Positions 59,738 to 64,000 of a stretch of DNA of 64,000 nucleotides are shown here, piece by piece. How positions within the stretch are numbered: position 1 is the first letter of the stretch; the number at the start of each line of letters is the position of its first letter. The notes under the pieces were generated by a model. The model worked only from the letters and a program-made list of their open reading frames with translations, ran no database searches and was not told the DNA's origin. Location of the stretch: assembly GCF_016906535.1 (NCBI RefSeq), contig NC_057379.1, positions 1,736,001 through 1,800,000 on the forward strand. The letters are read 5' to 3'. The DNA comes from Rhizoctonia solani. Its lineage: Eukaryota > Basidiomycota > Agaricomycetes > Cantharellales > Ceratobasidiaceae. The position numbers were made by a program, and so were the translations under genes.

Positions 59738-59792
59738 AGTAAGGCTCTTGGTCTAGCTATATAAGTCTGGTTCAATTCCAGCTAGCCTTACT
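59738..59792 (+). ncRNA. tRNA-like hairpin in element E, copy 2
   Basis: A 9-bp closing stem AGTAAGGCT/AGCCTTACT, TGGTCTAG as in tRNA D arms, and a perfect T-arm-like hairpin around GGTTCAATTCC. No room for an anticodon arm. Transcription is unknown. Confidence 0.5.
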
Positions 59793-59954
59793 TGGACCCT
59801 GGGAGGGAAGAAGACAGTCTCTAAATGGCCGCAAATATTGATACTTCCTTAGATCATGGTGGGGATGGTAGAGTGTGTGGTCTGCTAAAAGGCTGGATCA
59901 TCCCCAGCTAGCTTTACCTCTCCTACTTCATGATCTTTTATCTGCTTCAGGATC

Positions 59955-60009
59955 AGTAAGGCTCTTGGTCTAGCTCTATAAGTCTGGTTCAATTCCAGCT
60001 AGCCTTACT
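59955..60009 (+). ncRNA. tRNA-like hairpin in element E, copy 3
   Basis: Same stems as copy 2; the single difference in the loop region (CTCTATAAG versus CTATATAAG) leaves pairing intact. Confidence 0.5.
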
Positions 60010-60415
60010 TGAACCCTGGGAGGGAAGAAGGCAGTGATGAATGACTGCAAATATTGAACAAACAGCATTTCATTGAAAATTGGTCAAGTCATTTTCAATA
60101 AGTGCAATTTCAGGTCCCCTAAAACTTGCACTAAAAGGGGGATAGAGTAGAGAGAAGAAAGTAGGGTTACAGGGTGGTAACTACTCCAAGGTCAAGAGGA
60201 GAGTTACAACCATGTCACTACTTTCAACTAAAGGCTATGGAGGATGGACTATCAAGATGAACCATGTGTAGTTGGCCAATGACTGTTGGCCAATTACTGT
60301 CAAAAATGGGAAATTTTTTTTCTGTCCATTCAGTGCTGGTATCCTGTTAGAGGTAGCTTTCCTCTTATTTTGCACAGATCTAGGTCCCCTAGACTTGTGC
60401 TTAAAAGGGGGGCAA

Positions 60416-60854
60416 TGTCATGACCCATGCCTTTGCTGGCATGTCTCCTGACCAAGCCACCTACTAATAGGATATTCCACAGTCTTTAGAAGGCCGCATA
60501 TACTCACATATATGCAGTCAGAACTGTCATTACTCTAAGGGCTCATGACTTAGAGACTGACAGTCCACCAGGGTCACATGACCTCCCCCCCTCCAGTCCT
60601 TTATCAAATACTATACTAAACTACTACGGATTTGAGGTGGGGGGGGGGATGACATAATCTCTTCTATAATAATATATTATTCAGACCTTGCCCGCGGGCT
60701 CCCTTAACATTGGCCCACGGCTAGGGGGGCGGGGGGAGTGCAACGTCCCCCAGCAATATATATTATTCATATATCACTGTGCATCACATATACTATATAT
60801 ATCTTTGACAGTGGATATATATGGTAATAACCTTTCCAGATATGGGTTATGACA
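60416..60854 (+). repeat. Element E 3' LTR
   Basis: 439 bp. It differs from the 5' LTR only by one extra AT in a TATATATA run. Confidence 0.94.
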
Positions 60855-60859
60855 CAACA

Positions 60860-61513
60860 GGCAAATCCCCCTTTAAGGCACTATACAGCTGGGAACCTTC
60901 CTTGACTCCAAGTAACGTTCCAACAGACGTCCCTGAGGCAGACAATCTAGCAACCCAGATGGAGGCACAATGGCGGGAAATAGAGGCAGCACTCCGGCAA
61001 TCAAAGACACGCATGGTGGCCAGAGAAGTAGGAGAACCACTTGAGTTTGAAATTGGGGAAGAAGCCTGGCTAGACGCCAAAAACGTGAAGCTAAAGACCC
61101 TTAGTCCAAAGCTAACCAAACAACGCCTAGGCCCCTTCAAAGTAACCAAGAAAATCTCCAACAGAGCATACCGCCTAGAACTTCCGCCCACAATGAGAAT
61201 CCACAATGTTTTCTACGTGGGTCTTCTGTCAAAGGTCAAAAGGGATAAAAAGCGCAACTTCAAGAACTGGCCACCACCTGTCACCGTGGATGGAGAAGAA
61301 GAATACAAGGTTGAAGGGATCACAGACATGGAAGAAAGAAACGGGAAGTGGTTTTTCAGGGTAAAATGGAAAGGCTACGGATCAGAGGAGAATACCTGGG
61401 AACCAAGGGAGAACCTCAAAAACGCCGAAAAAATCCTAGAAAAATTTGAAAAAGAAATGAAAAAGAAGGCCCTTGGCGCTGCCAAGGCCCTTAGAGGGGG
61501 GGCAGTGTCGTAG
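60860..61513 (+). pseudogene. Outer element A pol, 3' part (integrase end and chromodomain)
   Basis: In phase with 57775 after removal of E and one CAACA copy. It carries the integrase GPY/F-type region (KLTKQRLGPFKVTKKISNRAY, RIHNVFYVGLLSK) and the chromodomain (EEYKVEGITDMEERNGKWFFRVKWKGY). The stop overlaps the first bases of the 3' LTR, as in the inner sister. Confidence 0.92.
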
Positions 61514-62135
61514 ACACAGTCGATACCAGGGAATTTATTCCCATTTTCTCGAATTTAAACAAAGTCTAATGGACAACATTTTCGATCACGTGACTTCGGC
61601 GCTTATACCATACGCTAAGCGCCGAGCCATGTCCCCTTCCATGCTTACCTCAGCATACGTAGCCACCTCCACCTGATGACATCACTATGACATGTCAGTG
61701 ACATGTATGCATGAGTAAGGCCGACTGCGGAACAGGGTTCTTATTGGATTACATATTGGATATGATGTATTTGTAATTAGTCACTCTGTAGAATATATAA
61801 GGAGGCCAACCAACCATGGTAACACCCAGGTTGATTACCTCTTGTTGCACTCCACACATTGTACAAGGCCTTACAGCCGGTAACCACTTAGATACACGCC
61901 TTAAGCGTTGTCCTCACTGTACTTAGGTAGCTTGTCAACGCCTTATAGCGTCTGACCACCGTAGTTAGTTAGTTTGTTGTTGTAGGTAGCTTGTCGACGC
62001 CTTATAGCGTCTGACCACCGTAGTTAGTTAGTTTGTTGTCGTAGGTAGACCCCTTGCCGCCTTACGCGGTTTTACTCAGTTCTATACGGCCTCAAGCGCC
62101 CGCTACCTTGACGCCCCTTAAGGACGTCCAGGACA
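61506..62135 (+). repeat. Outer element A 3' LTR with internal 59-bp duplication
   Basis: 630 bp versus 571 bp for the 5' LTR. The excess is a tandem copy (61926-61984 and 61985-62043) beginning GGTAGCTTGTC. The second CAATG follows. Confidence 0.95.
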
Positions 62136-62140
62136 CAATG

Positions 62141-62367
62141 TGTTGTTTGAGGGCCTTGGATTCTGCATCTGTCATGCCGTAGATTGGTCCAGGGGAGAGT
62201 TTGGCATCAGGAATAAGGTCAATTGCTATATTGTACTCCCAATGGGGAGGCAAGACCTTGAATTCCTCTTCACCAAACACTTTAGCAAATTTGCAGTATT
62301 GCGTGGGGAGGTCTGCTAAAGGATTTGGATTGGCCTCTTCTTTGGATGCAATTTTGACTAGGTCAGG
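62141..62367 (-). pseudogene. Family B element pol, N-terminal RT boundary
   Basis: The minus-strand frame reads KFAKVFGEEEFKVLPPHWEYNIAIDL and YGMTDAESKALKQHI, the typical segment between protease and RT. It joins EEELATGKI at 46136 when outer element A is removed. At 62367 it is cut by a plus-strand family B LTR. The rest (protease, gag, other LTR) lies beyond the window. Confidence 0.85.
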
Positions 62368-62928
62368 TGTTATAACCTCCTTAACTATACCATCAGAATC
62401 GGACGAATTTTCTATTATTTTTAGTATTTTTTACGGACTTGATATCTTTTGTTTTTCGATCACGTGATCTCGGCGCTTATTATGCCGAGATGCCGCGCCG
62501 AGATGCCGTGCCAAGGGCGCTTAGGAGAAATCCACGCTTCTGCGCAGCCCGCAGCACGCTTCTCATTTGTCTTCTATACTTCTTTCTCCCACAAGCACAG
62601 ACCATGTAGATAGTGTGCGTTGTCTATATATACAGCAGGGAAATTGCTTGGAAACACCAAGTCGATTTTACCTTGTCTCATACACATTGAGGAGGATTAG
62701 TCAGCCAGCTAAGTAGCAGGCCCCAGTAGTACTCAGACGCTCACCACCCCTTAACTCACCACACCTCCAGGCCTAAGGCCCCTTCGCATTATTTAAAATA
62801 GTAGTAGTCCGCCTTAAGCGGAAGTAGTATAGCCTTACTAGTTAGATTACGTACGTGTTGCCTGTAGTAGTACGGCCTTAAGCGCCCAACTCCACCAGCG
62901 TGTGCCCACCTTACAGTGGTGCACAACA
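62368..62928 (+). mobile_element. Plus-strand family B element, 5' LTR (element runs off window)
   Basis: 561 bp, TGTTATAACC...GTGCACAACA, with CGATCACGTGATCTCGGCGC. It inserts in the minus-strand pol of another B element. The left flank TCAGG (62363-62367) is one target copy; the other is outside the window. A leader and gag follow, so it is a real 5' LTR. Confidence 0.85.
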
Positions 62929-63446
62929 TTGTAAAATCAACTTGTAGTAGGCTTGATTGACAAGGAGAAGACCCCCTGTACTAGCACAAGGGAAAACACC
63001 AGATTGGACTCGCCTTTTGTCTTGAATAATCAAACAGACGTTGGTCCCTGGTAGTACCAAATTGCTATAAGGCAGACGGGTTCTAATCCCCCGCATACCC
63101 CAAGTTTTGCCGGAACTCAGTAGTCAGCAACCCTAGACCACTGAAATACCCGCTTGCTGAAAACCCGCCCATATCACAACCGCCAGGTCTGCTGATTTGT
63201 TGTAGGGACAGTCCAACGCTAGGTACTAGACGCAAGGGTTTAGCGCCAGTATACTACAGAAAAACCGCTCATAAGTCCTGATATAGGCACTATCACCCCC
63301 ACACCATTTTCACCATTCCCTCCACCCGCTCTGGAGTCCCACACCCCTATCCTCGGCCTTCCTTGCGCTCCTCTCAACGTTCCATTCCATCCCACTCCCA
63401 ACCGGCCTCTCGCAGCACATCTCCCGCTCCGCAAGACTTGCCCAGG
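62929..63446 (+). promoter_or_regulatory. Family B 5' leader
   Basis: Non-coding, with the blocks shared with A and C: GAATAATCAAAC, GCTATAAGGCAGACGGG, CCCGCATACCCC, TAGTCAGCAA, ACCCGCTTGCTGAAAA, AGTCCAACGCTAGG and GGTTTAGCGCC. Confidence 0.6.
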
Positions 63447-64000
63447 ATGGAACCAGAGCCGTCCCCTGCCGCTCTCCTCGAGGCTATCACAGCCCTCACA
63501 GCCACAGTCGGGTCCCTGCAGGACCAAATCCGTGCCCAAAGCCAGCAAATCACCAAGCTTAGGGCCATATGCAAGGAAACAGCGGACCTCCTTGGGGATA
63601 AAGATCAAGGAGCCCCCCAAACCAAGCCTGGCCCATCGACTGGGCCTATCACCCCTCCTACACATACAGGAGGGGAAGTCCACACTCCAGGCACGGTTAG
63701 GCCTGGACTCAAGGCCCCGTTCCGCCCCTCTAGAGGAACGGGTTATGACTCTGAAGAAGAAGAAGAACCCAGGAGAGTCCCAAAGAAGGAGCCTCGCGGA
63801 ACGCCAAGGAGCCTAAGCTCTCTTACTCCCTTTGATTCAGGGTCCAGCATCAAGCGGCCCAAGATGGATCTCCCTGACCCATACAAGGGGGATTCCAGGG
63901 GGAGAAAGGCAACCCAGTGGCTAGATTGCATGCTACTTTGGGTTGCGCTTCATCAAGACCAATTCAATGAAGAAGAGCAGATGGTCGTGTGGATATTATA
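63447..64000 (+). CDS. Family B gag, N-terminal part (runs off window)
   Basis: The ATG at 63447 (MEPEPSPAALLEAITAL) opens a frame with no stop to the window end (184 codons). It has a coiled-coil start (VGSLQDQIRAQSQQITKL), a Pro/Gly linker, an acidic run (SEEEEEPRR), and the start of a gag capsid core (KMDLPDPYKGDSRGRKATQWLDCMLLW) resembling VKVDHPDAYTGKIGSKAKQWL of family A. Partial; intact as far as seen. Confidence 0.8.
   Translation, partial: MEPEPSPAALLEAITALTATVGSLQDQIRAQSQQITKLRAICKETADLLGDKDQGAPQTKPGPSTGPITPPTHTGGEVHTPGTVRPGLKAPFRPSRGTGYDSEEEEEPRRVPKKEPRGTPRSLSSLTPFDSGSSIKRPKMDLPDPYKGDSRGRKATQWLDCMLLWVALHQDQFNEEEQMVVWIL

Larger units (their letters stand above)
59630..60060 (+). 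repeat. Two diverged tandem units of about 216 bp in element E, each with tRNA-like hairpins
   Basis: Unit 1 (about 59630-59845) and unit 2 (about 59846-60060) share most of their length. Each contains GGCTGGATCATCCCCAGC (stem GCTGG/CCAGC, 7-nt loop). Each then has a larger hairpin closed by AGTAAGGCT/AGCCTTACT (59738-59792 and 59955-60009), holding TTGGTCTAG and the T-arm-like CTGG-TTCAATT-CCAG. The differences between units lie largely outside the stems. Confidence 0.7.
57781..60854 (+). mobile_element. Element E: non-coding LTR retrotransposon with very young LTRs
   Basis: LTRs 57781-58217 and 60416-60854 (437 and 439 bp) are identical by eye except for one AT dinucleotide. Ends are TGTCATGACC...GGGTTATGACA. 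TSD CAACA at 57776-57780 and 60855-60859, inside the outer A integrase. A polypurine tract (TTAAAAGGGGGGCAA) precedes the 3' LTR. The 2.2-kb interior has no gag, RT or integrase motif and only short frames, so it must be mobilised by another element's proteins. It contains T-arm-like hairpins and a tandem repeat. Confidence 0.94.
46142..62135 (+). mobile_element. Outer element A: Ty3/gypsy chromovirus split by inner A and E
   Basis: 5' LTR 46142-46712 (571 bp) and 3' LTR 61506-62135 (630 bp, longer by a 59-bp tandem duplication). TSD CAATG at 46137-46141 and 62136-62140. Removing it restores the family B RT frame. Its own gag is cut at 48177/54601 by inner A, and its integrase at 57780/60855 by E. 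About a dozen LTR differences, nearly all transitions at CpG, make it older than its two guests. Confidence 0.95.

Noticed and set aside
58218..60415. Short frames in element E (for example 58581-58829, 58884-59172)
   Set aside because: Under 100 codons, no retroelement motifs, and they overlap structured or repeated sequence; E is called non-coding.
1..64000. CRISPR arrays, bacterial operons, riboswitches
   Set aside because: The window is fungal. Repeats are LTRs or tandem units without regular spacers, and the genes have introns.

Overview
This window is eukaryotic and almost certainly from an agaricomycete fungus, probably Rhizoctonia or another Ceratobasidiaceae. That is an inference from very short (about 50 bp) GT-AG introns, a fungal NACHT-type receptor remnant, a CBM18/GH18 chitinase, a LysM protein, a PL8 lyase, and several Ty3/gypsy chromovirus families. 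No bacterial-style gene organisation is present. Exon structures below were read by eye from splice signals and phase, and are not transcript-supported.

Positions 1-26,000 hold host genes with a few transposon scars. A minus-strand NLR-like gene (226-2082) is destroyed by two LTR insertions, one of which cuts the P-loop. A 12-exon CSC1/OSCA-type channel gene (4925-8516, +) looks intact. After a gene-poor stretch comes a long, intron-dense minus-strand gene (about 11,900-17,771) with signal peptide, CBM18 and GH18 domains and a cysteine-rich tail. It is divergent from a secreted multi-LysM gene (18,352-20,976, +) that carries single-base frameshifts. A PL8-type polysaccharide lyase gene (21,368-24,170, -) faces the LysM gene. 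These three secreted proteins fit chitin and polysaccharide handling at the fungal surface or host interface.

Positions 25,943-64,000 are one matryoshka of LTR retrotransposons. Boundaries come from TG...CA ends and exact 5-bp target-site duplications. I name the families A-F plus a mini-LTR. The order is: family B fragment (25,943), mini-LTR (25,967), family A 5' LTR (26,074), minus-strand family B element (from 26,731). That B element is split by element C (26,799-34,095, TSD ACAGG), a solo LTR D (34,205-34,741, TSD GTAGG), element F (37,129-45,389, TSD CTGGG), outer element A (46,142-62,135, TSD CAATG) and a plus-strand family B element that runs off the window. Outer A is itself split by inner A (48,178-54,600, TSD CCTCC) and by non-coding element E (57,781-60,854, TSD CAACA). 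Element C contains a solo LTR B inside its gag.

The most unusual signals are: (1) tRNA-like hairpins with D and T arms but no anticodon arm, inside a 170-bp LTR-like element and again inside non-coding element E; (2) a conserved 5' leader shared by three families with different LTRs; (3) a TCACRTGA-type palindrome in every LTR family; and (4) CpG-type transitions that have created TGA stops and changed catalytic Asp codons to Asn.
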